Source of the DNA: an uncultured bacterium
GTDB lineage: Bacteria; Myxococcota_A; Bradymonadia; UBA7976; VGTA01
DNA: 64,000 nucleotides
Direction: 5' to 3'
Assembly: GCA_943788935.1 (NCBI GenBank)
Contig: CALSSE010000017.1
Coordinates: 172,001-236,000, forward strand
The notes beneath the pieces were generated by a model. That model saw only the letters and a program-made list of their open reading frames with translations. It was not told the origin of the DNA and searched no databases. The translations under genes and the position numbers were made by a program. Positions 8,061 through 16,444 of the stretch are shown piece by piece. Numbering within the stretch: position 1 is the stretch's first letter; each line of letters starts with the position of its first letter.

Positions 8061-8906
8061 TCAAAAAGGGAACCCCATATTGATCCTCACTCCCTTCAGT
8101 CGCTCATCACCAGCAACGTAATAGAGCCCAAGTCTGAGCTTCAGCCGCACCGGCTTGACGTGTCCGATATGAAACCCCATTTTCATCATCCATGAGAGCT
8201 GTGTGAGACGTGAAGTGAGTTGAGGCGTAAAGAGGTCATGGATGAGAAAGAGGTTAAGGTCGAGCGGCGTAGCGCCGACTGAGAAGGAGAGAGGGAGTTT
8301 AACATCGACACCATGGCTAAGGATGGCGAGCGTATCGTCGCTCCATTTTGTCTCGTGATATTTGGCGAATAAGAGCCGATTCCCAAACGAGGTCTTCAGC
8401 CCATAGATCGATCGACGATACACGTTCTTCAGACCAACGCTCATCAAGTAGGTAGACTTTGATTTATCAGTAAAAGAGAAGCCGATCCCTCCATGCACAA
8501 AAGGCTTTAGTTGCCAATGGGGAGTGACACTGTAAGCGATTTGTAAGCCCGGTGCCAGAGAGAGCGTCGAGAGCTCTTGAGGAGGAGAGAGCTCAGAGAG
8601 CTTAAAGCCCGCTAATCCCAACGCGACTCCAGTTGAGAGCTGATAGCTCACATCTCCTCGGGTGTATACAGGGATCGCACTCGGCGCGGTCACATGGAAC
8701 ACTTCGGCTTGACCCACTTGATAATATCCGGCGCCTAACCAAGCGCTATGGGACCAATGGAGAGGGGCAGAGTTCAAGTGATCGGCATAAGCTATAGATC
8801 TATGGTGAGTGGGGAGCAGAACAGAGGTGAACAGAAAAGAGGTGAACAGAAAAGAGGTAAACAGGAATAACAGAACCCTCGCTAGAACTGATCGTGAGAT
8901 CTGGAT
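8061..8906 (-). CDS. Outer-membrane beta-barrel-like protein, non-canonical start
   Basis: The mature part has alternating amphipathic strands (QLKPFVHGGIGFSF, LKLRLGLYYVAG) and ends in a terminal Phe (GFPF), as outer-membrane barrels do. The first usable TTG (8777) lies after the signal peptide. In frame upstream runs a convincing signal peptide with repeated FTSFL hydrophobic units and cleavage at AYA before DHLNS. No ATG, GTG or TTG precedes it back to the stop at 9042-9044. ATC at 8904-8906 has GAGG eight bases upstream and gives 281 residues; I use it as the working start. Barrel prediction is inference. Confidence 0.65.
   Translation of the reverse strand: MQISRSVLARVLLFLFTSFLFTSFLFTSVLLPTHHRSIAYADHLNSAPLHWSHSAWLGAGYYQVGQAEVFHVTAPSAIPVYTRGDVSYQLSTGVALGLAGFKLSELSPPQELSTLSLAPGLQIAYSVTPHWQLKPFVHGGIGFSFTDKSKSTYLMSVGLKNVYRRSIYGLKTSFGNRLLFAKYHETKWSDDTLAILSHGVDVKLPLSFSVGATPLDLNLFLIHDLFTPQLTSRLTQLSWMMKMGFHIGHVKPVRLKLRLGLYYVAGDERLKGVRINMGFPF
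8824..8868. repeat. 15-bp tandem repeat encoding part of a signal peptide
   Basis: The unit gaggtgaacagaaaa occurs twice plus a third, altered copy. Read on the minus strand it encodes the LFTSF units of the beta-barrel protein's hydrophobic signal core. Confidence 0.88.
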
Positions 8907-9176
8907 GAGCTGTGCCTCAGCTACTCTTCGAGGGCTGATAGTGTGTATCCAAGTAGAAATAAGAATTTCACCTCGTCGGTTTTCAGAGATAATGCAACTA
9001 GAGCTTCTGAGTGAGAGATATAAAAGTGAATGTATATCGTTTTACGATTATCATTAGTTAAACTAGCATATGCTATATAGCTCATCTGAGTCATTAACGA
9101 TTAAATCACTTGTATGTCTGTCCGTGACTTAATGATTTAATATAACTCTAACTCACCTCATACAGGGAGAACGCTG

Positions 9177-11024
9177 ATGTTAAGCGCTATCGTTAATCGA
9201 GCCTATCTCTACTATCCCATTTGCCTCTTCGCATTATTCGTTGCTGTCGCTTGCGATGACAGCCTCTCTGAGCTAAGCGATGACCCTGACCCTTGTACGG
9301 TGATCACCTGTAGCGGTCATGGGGTTTGTGTCAATGTTGGTGGGGCGCCTACTTGTGCATGTGATGAAGGGTATCAAGCTGACCCGACCAATGGCTTAGG
9401 TTGTCTCATGATCGGTGAGACGAACCCAGGTTCAAGGTTGATGATGAGTGATGATATGGCGCTCGACTCGAGAGTGGACATGTCTCTTGATATGGATCAG
9501 GTCGATGAGCTCGATTATAATCAAGCAGACGCGAGCTTAATCGCCGGAGAGAGCGCCGGAGAGAGTGCCGGAGAGAGCGCCGGAGAGAGCGCCGGAGAGA
9601 GCGCCGGAGAGAGCGCCGGAGAGAGCGCCGGAGAGAGCGCCGGAGAGAGCGCCGGAGAGAGCGCCGGAGAAAACGCCGGAGAGATCGCCGGAGAGAGCGC
9701 CGGAGAGATCGCCGGAGAGATGACTGGACAAGGAGAACGCGCGGAGATTGATGAGGGGTGCCCCGGCGCTCTTGAGCCTGAATGTATAGAGGCGGTAGAG
9801 AGTGAGAACCGCCTCAACCTCTGTGATGGACTAGATAATGATTGTGATGGTGAGATCGATGAAGGATGTTTCTGTAAAGCCGGAGAGGTAAGGACCTGTT
9901 TCTCAGGAGCGACCAATCGGCTCAATGTGGGTGCTTGTAGCGCCGGGACAATGCGTTGCCTCGCTGATGGACCCTCAGGGAGGTGGGGGTCATGTGAGGG
10001 AGAGGTCGCTCCCACCGGTGAGATCTGTGATGGCCTTGATAATGACTGTAATGGCTGTCTCGATGAGGTCGATTTCTGTAATCCCGAAGTGACATGCCCC
10101 GGCCCCAATGATCCACGAACACCAGACGCCCAGCCTTTCGCCCCCTATCAACTCACCGGCGCTGACTTTTATAATGGCGAGGCGGCACAGTGGACATGGG
10201 TGATTACTGGTGGTCCCTGTGACTCGGTGATCCCCAATCGATCAAGTTTTACTCTGAGCGGTGAGAACAGCGCGAACGCGACCTTCATTCCCACACTTTC
10301 CGGCTCTTATCAGGTCACTTTAATCGTGATCTCGGTTAGCGGTGAACGCTTTGAGTGCTCTTGGGTAATCCATGTTAGAGCCCCCGGGCTGCGAGTCGAG
10401 ATGTGCTATCCCGAGAGCCTCTATCTCGATCTTGATCTCTTCCTGATGAGACACAGCGCACAGGCCCCATGGTTTCAGGATATATTTGATCCCTTTTCGC
10501 CCTCCCCTCTAGCCTGTAGCTGGGCTAATTGTGAAGCACAGATTCGAGGTTTTGGTTATTCCCGAGCGAGTTGGGGATATACTCAGAGTCCCATCAGCGC
10601 CTGTATCCATACTCCGCAAGGCGTACAGTGGAGTCAGCGTGTCGGTCACTGCGCTAACCCTCGACTCGATATTGACAATAATCTCAGTGAAGGGGTCGGA
10701 GTACCGGAGAATATTAACGTTGATCAACCAATGAATGGAGAGACCTATCGGGTGATGATACATAATTTCAGTGGGGCTCTCGCTCGACCATTAGTGAATA
10801 TTTACTGTGGTGGAGAGCGGAGAGCGACCATTGGAGCTCTCCCCGATGAAGTACCTAATTTTCAGGGAGATTCATTATTCTCTATTGGTGCAATGTGGCG
10901 AGCGGTCGATGTTACAACCACGGTTGACGAGCAGGGAGTGACCACCGATTGTCTGGTTGAGCCTCTCCATCCCCCAGGTCAGCAGACGGGTTATGATGTC
11001 ACTCAAAATAATCCGCGGTTTTGA
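9177..11024 (+). CDS. Lipoprotein with EGF-like, (GESA)15 and MopE-like motifs
   Basis: The 615-residue protein has a lipobox AVAC (Cys26). An EGF-like module (about 38-78; six cysteines, CSGHGVC and CACDEGY) follows, then an acidic linker and 15 units of AGES/GESA (about 122-181). Two MopE-type repeats come next (NLCDGLDNDCDGEIDEGC, EICDGLDNDCNGCLDE), and a C-terminal region of beta-rich character in which a PKD-like sandwich is possible around 325-400. The CDGxDNDCDG motif is common in Myxococcota surface proteins and in MopE. ATG 9177 has GGGAG upstream. Likely an outer-surface adhesin or metal-binding protein; function inferred only. Confidence 0.82.
   Translation: MLSAIVNRAYLYYPICLFALFVAVACDDSLSELSDDPDPCTVITCSGHGVCVNVGGAPTCACDEGYQADPTNGLGCLMIGETNPGSRLMMSDDMALDSRVDMSLDMDQVDELDYNQADASLIAGESAGESAGESAGESAGESAGESAGESAGESAGESAGESAGENAGEIAGESAGEIAGEMTGQGERAEIDEGCPGALEPECIEAVESENRLNLCDGLDNDCDGEIDEGCFCKAGEVRTCFSGATNRLNVGACSAGTMRCLADGPSGRWGSCEGEVAPTGEICDGLDNDCNGCLDEVDFCNPEVTCPGPNDPRTPDAQPFAPYQLTGADFYNGEAAQWTWVITGGPCDSVIPNRSSFTLSGENSANATFIPTLSGSYQVTLIVISVSGERFECSWVIHVRAPGLRVEMCYPESLYLDLDLFLMRHSAQAPWFQDIFDPFSPSPLACSWANCEAQIRGFGYSRASWGYTQSPISACIHTPQGVQWSQRVGHCANPRLDIDNNLSEGVGVPENINVDQPMNGETYRVMIHNFSGALARPLVNIYCGGERRATIGALPDEVPNFQGDSLFSIGAMWRAVDVTTTVDEQGVTTDCLVEPLHPPGQQTGYDVTQNNPRF
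9543..9722 (+). repeat. 12-bp tandem repeat encoding AGES, 15 copies
   Basis: The unit gccggagagagc is near-perfect for the first ten copies; the later copies carry aaaac and gagatc changes. It sits exactly in the linker between the EGF-like and MopE-like parts of the lipoprotein. Confidence 0.95.
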
Positions 11025-11033
11025 GGTGGAAAT

Positions 11034-11666
11034 ATGAGTGAGAAGATTGATCTTGGACAGCGCGCTTGGCTAGAATATATCATCGATTGGCTACCGAGTG
11101 CTGAGGCTGATAACATTCTGTCTGTCCTCTCGGAGGAGCTAACATGGGTAGAGCGCTCTATCATTGCGAGAGGGAAAGTAGTGCAACAGCCACGTCTCAT
11201 GGCGTGGGCTGGTGAGCTCCCCTATTTGTACAGTGGGCAGGTTTTAGAGCCTCAACCGATGCATCCGCTCTTAAATGAGCTTGGAGAGCGACTCTCCGAT
11301 CACTATGGGATAGCGTTTAATCATGTCGTCGCCAACCTCTACCGTGATGGTCGTGATCGAGTAGGATTTCACGCTGATGATGAGCCTGAGTTAGGCTATG
11401 AGCCTCTTATCGCTAGCCTCTCGCTAGGCGTCTCACGCCGCTTTGTACTTAAACATAAGTATAAGTCACGCAGGAAGAATATAAACCTTAAGCATGGCAG
11501 CTTGCTGATGATGGGAGGGGCATGCCAACATCGATGGTACCATGGGTTACCTGCCAATCCAGCGATCGTTTTACCCCGCATTAACCTCACTTATCGCTCA
11601 TTACGCGGAGCGCCGGGATGGAGGGCTCCTCGCGAAGAAGATCCACGAAAGCGACATCGAGGATAG
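11034..11666 (+). CDS. alkB: AlkB-like 2-oxoglutarate/Fe(II) dioxygenase
   Basis: This is a probable DNA/RNA alkylation-repair enzyme, oxidising N-alkyl adducts with 2-oxoglutarate and Fe(II). The iron triad is visible: H113-A-D115 in GFHADDEPELG and H170 in RWYHGLP. PRINLTYR supplies R182 and R188 for 2-oxoglutarate and substrate. NLYRDGRDRVGFHADDEPE is the ALKBH2-type form. At 210 residues it is normal for the family. GAGGTGG lies just before ATG 11034, nine bases after the lipoprotein stop, so co-transcription is possible. The C-terminal tail is basic. Confidence 0.9.
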   Translation: MSEKIDLGQRAWLEYIIDWLPSAEADNILSVLSEELTWVERSIIARGKVVQQPRLMAWAGELPYLYSGQVLEPQPMHPLLNELGERLSDHYGIAFNHVVANLYRDGRDRVGFHADDEPELGYEPLIASLSLGVSRRFVLKHKYKSRRKNINLKHGSLLMMGGACQHRWYHGLPANPAIVLPRINLTYRSLRGAPGWRAPREEDPRKRHRG

Positions 11667-11700
11667 CGTAATAAAGAGTCATCAAGCGCCGAACAATAGC

Positions 11701-11735
11701 AGCCCACTTAATGGCAGCCCACTTAATGGCAGCTT
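11701..11735. repeat. 15-bp tandem repeat, two copies and a partial
   Basis: The unit agcccacttaatggc occurs twice and then agctta, between the convergent AlkB-like and membrane-protein genes. Confidence 0.85.
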
Positions 11736-12681
11736 AGCGGAAAACTCCTTGTTGGAGGTCTACCACCTTTTCTTTGAGGGACTCTAATAGATATCTCTTC
11801 TCTTCTTCAGAGAGGTGCTCTCCAAATCTAAACTCTCGATCTTTCCCAACGAGAGTGATCGATGATGGTTGGGGAACCTCGTCTTGAATAGGGATATGCT
11901 CACTCACCTCTTGCAGTTCAGAGAAAGGGAAAGAGGTCGATCGTGAGAGTGTTAGCCAAAAGAGCCGTCTATAAGTGACTTGAGCTTGATTGACGCTAAT
12001 CCTTTGACGTTGACTACACCACAAAGAGAGGATCAAGGTGACGATCAAGAGCAAAGAGCCAATGGTGAGCTGAAGCGCGGATCCAAAGAGAGAGGGTTCA
12101 CTAGTGGCGTAAACGCCGATTTCAGTGATGAGAAGAAGTGAAGTCACGACACCCACACTCGCAGCAGATTTAGCGATGAGACCCCACTTCAGAGGAGGAG
12201 TGGTAATGGTGATCTGGTAGAGCTGTTTCTCGATCTCGGAGAGGCAGCGTTGGTCTCGTTCATGAGCGACCTCTTGCTGTTGTGGAGTGAGCGCGTCATT
12301 CTCCTGAGAGTCCCCTTCTAGTAGAGGGCTGACTTTAGGCGCGATCCACTCGTCGGTTGACTCTACATCGAGCGTACGTCTCAAGGTCTTTTGTTCAAGG
12401 GGTATGGTGATCGCTTGCGGTCTCTCTATAGGGGGATACTCACCGTCTTTTGACCATACCCTAGTTTGCTCTTCTAGAGGAGGTGAGCTCTGTTCATCAC
12501 GCTGCCATCTCAACGTCGCCTCCAACTGGTCAGTATCGGTGAGAGGAGAGGGAGAAGATTTAACGACCGAGTTTTCCATACCGAGAGGTCTTGGAATCAG
12601 AGGATCGGCGGTGATACTCTCTAGCTGTTCGCTCGTATTTTGTGGAGAGTCTAGGCTCGATGTGTATTGTGAAGAGCTCAT
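11734..12681 (-). CDS. Two-helix membrane protein with PH-like C-terminal domain
   Basis: The long N-terminal half (about 1-175) is hydrophilic, rich in Ser, Pro, Glu and Gln, with no fold I recognise. Two transmembrane helices follow (about 178-200 and 208-228). A C-terminal domain (about 232-315) has the strand pattern RISVNQAQVTYRRLFW...TSFPFSELQEV...SITLVGKDREFRFG seen in bacterial PH-like/YdbT-type domains. ATG 12681 is used; TTG 12687 adds two residues. No operon partner; the gene diverges from the reductase gene. Function unknown. Confidence 0.7.
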   Translation of the reverse strand: MSSSQYTSSLDSPQNTSEQLESITADPLIPRPLGMENSVVKSSPSPLTDTDQLEATLRWQRDEQSSPPLEEQTRVWSKDGEYPPIERPQAITIPLEQKTLRRTLDVESTDEWIAPKVSPLLEGDSQENDALTPQQQEVAHERDQRCLSEIEKQLYQITITTPPLKWGLIAKSAASVGVVTSLLLITEIGVYATSEPSLFGSALQLTIGSLLLIVTLILSLWCSQRQRISVNQAQVTYRRLFWLTLSRSTSFPFSELQEVSEHIPIQDEVPQPSSITLVGKDREFRFGEHLSEEEKRYLLESLKEKVVDLQQGVFR

Positions 12682-12814
12682 GAGCAATATCAGTCAAGTG
12701 AGGTGAAAACGGGGTGTTAAGAATGAACATGATATGACACATTCGTTACTCAGTAAACCCTGTTAAGAGACTATCTCTCTACTTGATTCCCTCTCAGTCC
12801 GCGCGAGATTCACC

Positions 12815-13666
12815 ATGCCATCACCAAAGCTCTCTCCCGACTTATTTCATCCCCAACTCTTAAGCGAACAGGTGGCGCTGATCACCGGAGGTCGCTCAGG
12901 GATCGGTTATCATACCGCTGAGCTCTTCTGTCGCTTGGGCGCTCAGGTGGTGATCGCCTCTCGTGATGAGGAGAAATTAATCCAGGCGAGAGATCAGCTT
13001 CGTGAGGCTTCTCCTCTCGCCCAAGTAGAGGCTTTCTCTTGTGATATCAGAGAGAGCGAAGCGATTAGTCAATTGGCGGATTATATTGAGTCAAGATTTA
13101 GCCGATTAGATATTCTCGTTAATAACGCTGGAGGGCAGTTTCCCTCTCTCGCCGAGAATCTAAGTGACAGAGGGTGGAATGCGGTGATCAATAATAATCT
13201 CAATGGGACATTCTTTGTCACACGAGAGATGGGGCGACGGTTCTTCTTGTCTAAAGGTGGCGGCGTGGTCGTTAATGTGATCGCAGGTATCATGAGAGGG
13301 TTTCCGGGGATGGCGCATACAGGGGCGGCTAGAGCAGGGGTTGAGAACTTAACCAAGACCCTCGCTCAAGAGTGGGCGAGGGAGGGGGTGCGGCTCAATT
13401 GTGTCGCTCCGGGGATCATAGCCTCTAGCGGTCTCGATACCTATCCTAAACCGATCAGAGAGGTCCTAGATCAAGCGACCGAGTCGATCCCCTTTGGGCG
13501 ATTAGGCGAGAGCGCTGAGGTCGCTAATACCATCTGCTTTTTAGCGAGTGAACTATCGTCTTATATTAGCGGTACAACCCTCTATGTTGACGGTGCACAG
13601 CATCTTAATTACGATAATTTAGGCCTAGTGAACGCTATCAAGAAGATGATGAGCGCTCAGCGTTGA
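12815..13666 (+). CDS. SDR-family enoyl-CoA/2,4-dienoyl-CoA reductase (PECR-like)
   Basis: This 283-residue short-chain dehydrogenase has TGGRSGIG (24-31) for the dinucleotide and NNAGG (103-107). Where classical SDRs have YxxxK it shows H168-T-G-A-A-R173 followed by AGVENLTKTLAQEWA. That HxGAARAGV pattern is the one found in peroxisomal trans-2-enoyl-CoA reductase (PECR) and dienoyl-CoA reductases, so the canonical tyrosine is not missing by accident. Likely role: NADPH-dependent reduction of unsaturated acyl-CoAs, fitting the beta-oxidation genes at 20.9-25.5 kb. Substrate specificity is inferred. Confidence 0.82.
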   Translation: MPSPKLSPDLFHPQLLSEQVALITGGRSGIGYHTAELFCRLGAQVVIASRDEEKLIQARDQLREASPLAQVEAFSCDIRESEAISQLADYIESRFSRLDILVNNAGGQFPSLAENLSDRGWNAVINNNLNGTFFVTREMGRRFFLSKGGGVVVNVIAGIMRGFPGMAHTGAARAGVENLTKTLAQEWAREGVRLNCVAPGIIASSGLDTYPKPIREVLDQATESIPFGRLGESAEVANTICFLASELSSYISGTTLYVDGAQHLNYDNLGLVNAIKKMMSAQR

Positions 13667-13754
13667 GGAGCGCTATCATACTTAGTCTCTAATCTATAGG
13701 TGTTGTTGACACCTCAGAGATCAGTGAAGACAGCGATCCAAGAAAATGACCCTC

Positions 13755-14234
13755 TTAGTTCAAATTTTTGAGTTTCTCGAGCGCTTTTCGACAATCAGCG
13801 TTCTTAACGAGCTGGAGGAGTGACTTGGTCACCTTACCGATGACCATCTGACGAGCCTGCTTACACTCAGGGGTCTTATAAACCTCGCGACAATCTTTCT
13901 TGGCTTTACGCTTGTCTACACGGCAGTCTTGCTTGCACTTAGCTTTAGCCTTACCCTTAAGACCTTTGCATTGTACTTTACATTGATTTTTCTGAGAGTT
14001 AGCCGCCTTCTTGCATCCTCGGAGGTCAGCGCAAGCATTACGAGCTGCTTTGATCTGATTTTGGATCAAGTCCTTGACCTCTGAAGCAGTTTCTTTACCA
14101 CACTTTCCAACGGGGCTGTTCAAGATCGCGTCCGCTTGTTCTGCGATATCGTCAGCGAAAACATTGGTGCTGAAGAGGAGAAATGCTGAGGCAATGAGAG
14201 CCCCGAAGAGGTTTTTTGAGATGATGCTAGTCAT
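13755..14234 (-). CDS. Small secreted Cys/Lys-rich protein
   Basis: The 159-residue precursor has a clear signal peptide (about 27 residues, ending VFA). The mature part is strongly basic, carrying ten cysteines in a CKVQC, CKQDC, KKDC pattern, enough for five disulfides. No family recognised. Paired cysteines with many lysines suggest a disulfide-stabilised helical periplasmic protein, perhaps binding anionic ligands, but this is speculative. An AAGGAG-like site (tactccttagt read on the minus strand) precedes the start. It stands alone after the reductase gene (convergent). Confidence 0.75.
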   Translation of the reverse strand: MTSIISKNLFGALIASAFLLFSTNVFADDIAEQADAILNSPVGKCGKETASEVKDLIQNQIKAARNACADLRGCKKAANSQKNQCKVQCKGLKGKAKAKCKQDCRVDKRKAKKDCREVYKTPECKQARQMVIGKVTKSLLQLVKNADCRKALEKLKNLN

Positions 14235-14727
14235 CAGAGTACTCCTTAGTACAAAGGTTAAAAAGATGAGACAGTTTGGTGAGTTTCATCGTAGATCTCA
14301 GGGAATTTTCCCTGAACTTATATTGATTATTCAAAACTAAATAAAATAATGAGGTGAAGGGATTATCTAAGGCGTGGTAGGTCCGCATTGAGCGTTGACT
14401 CTAGCCGCCCATGAGAGCCTCCGGGCATCGATCGTTGTCTTCAATTTTATGACCTCATCAGTGACTTTCTTCCCTCTGCCCATGCACTTGGCGATGATAT
14501 GAACACAGCCAAGATGACACGTTTGGGTCTGAAGAGGAACGCAGACTTAGAGCGATAGGGGTGAGGCTGATCGACGAGAATAGGGGGTCGATATTTATGG
14601 TGATTAAGCATCTTTAATAAATATTCTACCTTCTATTATGACTTCAACCCGTTATGATGAGCGCGGCCTTAGAGAGTCACTAAGGAGAGAAGCTAACCCT
14701 ACCTCATAAAGAGATGATGGAGATAAG
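14235..14727. other. Intergenic region with a possible degraded Cys-motif reading frame
   Basis: The region upstream of both the Cys/Lys-rich gene (minus) and the aminotransferase-cupin gene (plus) holds one stop-bounded minus-strand fragment (14367-14546, listed separately). Its last 140 bases are A/T-rich and likely carry the promoter for the plus-strand gene. Confidence 0.5.
14367..14546 (-). pseudogene. Possible remnant of a cysteine-rich protein gene
   Basis: An open frame of 59 codons runs between stops and reads with cysteines spaced as in TCHLGCVHIIAKCMGRGKK and a final NAQCGPTTP. No start codon lies upstream of the cysteine part; the only ATG (14483) is internal. The spacing is reminiscent of small disulfide proteins like the neighbour at 13755, but I cannot align them. 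It may be chance. Confidence 0.22.
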
Positions 14728-15183
14728 ATGTCAGGCTCTTCAACCTTAGTAGACCCTCATGGACTCTTAGAGTATTCAGTGGTGTTTAGTGATCGCTCAC
14801 TCAATTCTATGTCTGATCAATTTTGTATGGTAATGCGAGACCTCTCTAGACTGCTCAAGTCTATGTATCGAGCAGAGCAGCTCACGATTGTGCCCGGAGG
14901 AGGAACGTATGGCATGGAAGCGATCGCCCTTCAGTTCGCTCAAGATGAGACTTGTTTAATTATCCGTAACGGTTGGTTTAGCTATCGCTGGACTCAGATC
15001 CTCGAGCGCGGTCACATCTCTAGCGATGTTCATGTGGTCTCGGCGAGGCAAGTGCTCGATCAGAGACAGTCACCATTTCGCCCCCCTCCGATTGAAGAGG
15101 TTGTAGAGCATATTCATCAACAGCACCCCCAAAGCTGTCTTTTGTCCTCATGTAGAGACTTCAGCGGGCTTAATGCTCCCTGA
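14728..15183 (+). CDS. Class V aminotransferase, N-terminal half (frameshifted)
   Basis: This is the 5' part of a gene interrupted by a frameshift. Residues 1-134 read as the first half of a class V, alanine-glyoxylate-type aminotransferase: RSLNSMSDQF near the start, then the cofactor-binding turn GGGTYGMEA. After the C5 run at 15126-15130 the frame leaves the family and stops at 15183. Removing one C gives HPKAVFCPHVETSAGLMLP, the expected continuation into the next reading frame. Whether the extra base is real, a sequencing error or a +1 slippage site cannot be told from the sequence. Confidence 0.8.
   Translation: MSGSSTLVDPHGLLEYSVVFSDRSLNSMSDQFCMVMRDLSRLLKSMYRAEQLTIVPGGGTYGMEAIALQFAQDETCLIIRNGWFSYRWTQILERGHISSDVHVVSARQVLDQRQSPFRPPPIEEVVEHIHQQHPQSCLLSSCRDFSGLNAP
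15126..15130 (+). other. Frameshift site (C5 homopolymer) in aminotransferase-cupin gene
   Basis: The five-base C run sits exactly where the reading frame of the aminotransferase must change by one base. The restored protein would be 571 residues, from 14728 to 16444. A CCC-C quartet is also a known type of +1 slippage sequence. Confidence 0.85.
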
Positions 15184-16444
15184 CCACTATTTAAGAGAGG
15201 TCGCGGATGCTGTTCATGAGGTCGGAGGACTATTTATCTTGGATTGTGTCGCTAGTGGTATGTGTGTGGTCGACATGGAGAGCATAGGCGTTGATATACT
15301 CCTAACCGCACCGCAAAAGGGCTTTAGCTCTACGCCCTGCGCTGCCCTCATTATGATGTCTGAGCGAGCGAGAGCGGTTGCCGCTCAGCGAGAGAGTCGT
15401 AGCTTTGCTAATGATCTGAAGAAGTGGATGGAGATCATGGAGCGTTATGTACAGGGGGGGCATGCTTATCACGCGACCATGCCGACCGATGGACTACGTC
15501 TGCTTCGAGATACACTTCTAGAGGCGGAGTCCATCGGCTTCGCAGAGCTTGATCGGGCACAGAGGCAGCTAGGGACAGAGATGAGGTCGCTCTTGAGTCG
15601 AGCAGGATTCCCCTCGGTGGCCGCGCCGGGCTTTGAGGCTCCTAGCGTAATCGTGAGCTTCACTGAAGACCCCGAGGTTAAGTCGGGGACCTACTTCAAG
15701 GAGCGAGGGATACAGGTGGCGGGTGGGGTCCCTCTTATGTGCGGAGAACGAGAGGATTTCATGACTTTTAGGGTTGGCTTATTTGGGCTCGATAAGCTCT
15801 TGGATATTCCGCGGACAGTTCAGCACTTTAAAGATGCCTTAGAGAACCTTTCATCTCCTTATCTCGGCAAAGTCGACGTCGAGCGACGAGAGCAAGTTGA
15901 GCGACCTCAAGAGATAATTAGCGCCTTAAGAGTAGACGCTCAGAGACGTTTAGGAACATTGATTAACCAACTAGAGTTGATCGCTCATCCCGAAGGGGGA
16001 TGGTATCGAGAGACCTATCGTGCTCCTGGGACTCAACCGCCCCGACGTGACGCGAGCACCGCTATCTATTTCCTCTTAGCGCAGGGGCAGGTCTCTCATT
16101 TTCACCGAATCGACGCTGATGAGCTGTGGCACTACTATGAGGGAGATCCTGTTCGAGTTCATATCCTCGATGAGAGTGGATATCGAGATATGCTCATCGG
16201 CCCGCTCTCTATTACTGATGCTCACCCTCAAGGTGTGGTATCTGCCGGTGCTTGGTTCGCAGCGGAGTCAGTGGGAGGCGTAGCTCAATATAGCCTTGTA
16301 GGGTGTACTGTTGCTCCGGCGTTCGACTTTGATCGCTTTGAGTTGGCGGAGCGTGACACTTTGATCGCGCTCTTTCCTGATCATCGCTCGCTAGTCAGCC
16401 GACTCACCGTTGATCATTCACCTAATAAAGGACTGATCACATAG
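15173..16444 (+). CDS. Aminotransferase C-terminal half fused to cupin_5 (DUF985) domain
   Basis: This is the 3' part of the frameshifted gene. Residues 1-235 complete the class V aminotransferase, with the cofactor aspartate in LFILDCVASG and the PLP lysine K49 in TAPQKGFS. Residues about 255-410 form a cupin_5/DUF985 domain with the family hallmarks HPEGGWYRETYR, FHRIDADELWHYYEGDP, GAWFAAE and YSLVGCTVAPAFDFDRFELA. The ATG at 15173 has no ribosome site and lies inside the aminotransferase fold, so it is not a true start. The 3' end overlaps the convergent FliG-like gene by 27 bases. A fusion of these two domains is unusual. Confidence 0.82.
   Translation: MLPDHYLREVADAVHEVGGLFILDCVASGMCVVDMESIGVDILLTAPQKGFSSTPCAALIMMSERARAVAAQRESRSFANDLKKWMEIMERYVQGGHAYHATMPTDGLRLLRDTLLEAESIGFAELDRAQRQLGTEMRSLLSRAGFPSVAAPGFEAPSVIVSFTEDPEVKSGTYFKERGIQVAGGVPLMCGEREDFMTFRVGLFGLDKLLDIPRTVQHFKDALENLSSPYLGKVDVERREQVERPQEIISALRVDAQRRLGTLINQLELIAHPEGGWYRETYRAPGTQPPRRDASTAIYFLLAQGQVSHFHRIDADELWHYYEGDPVRVHILDESGYRDMLIGPLSITDAHPQGVVSAGAWFAAESVGGVAQYSLVGCTVAPAFDFDRFELAERDTLIALFPDHRSLVSRLTVDHSPNKGLIT

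Noticed and set aside
9521..10108. Minus-strand frames over the GESA array
   Set aside because: Same cause: the 12-bp repeat keeps the opposite strand open; composition is only Pro/Ser/Ala/Leu.
13235..13340. Reductase gene as inactive for lack of YxxxK
   Set aside because: The HTGAAR pattern is characteristic of PECR/dienoyl-CoA reductases, which are active.
15173..15183. ATG 15173 as a separate gene start
   Set aside because: No ribosome site; lies inside the aminotransferase fold and the upstream frame continues the family after removing one C.
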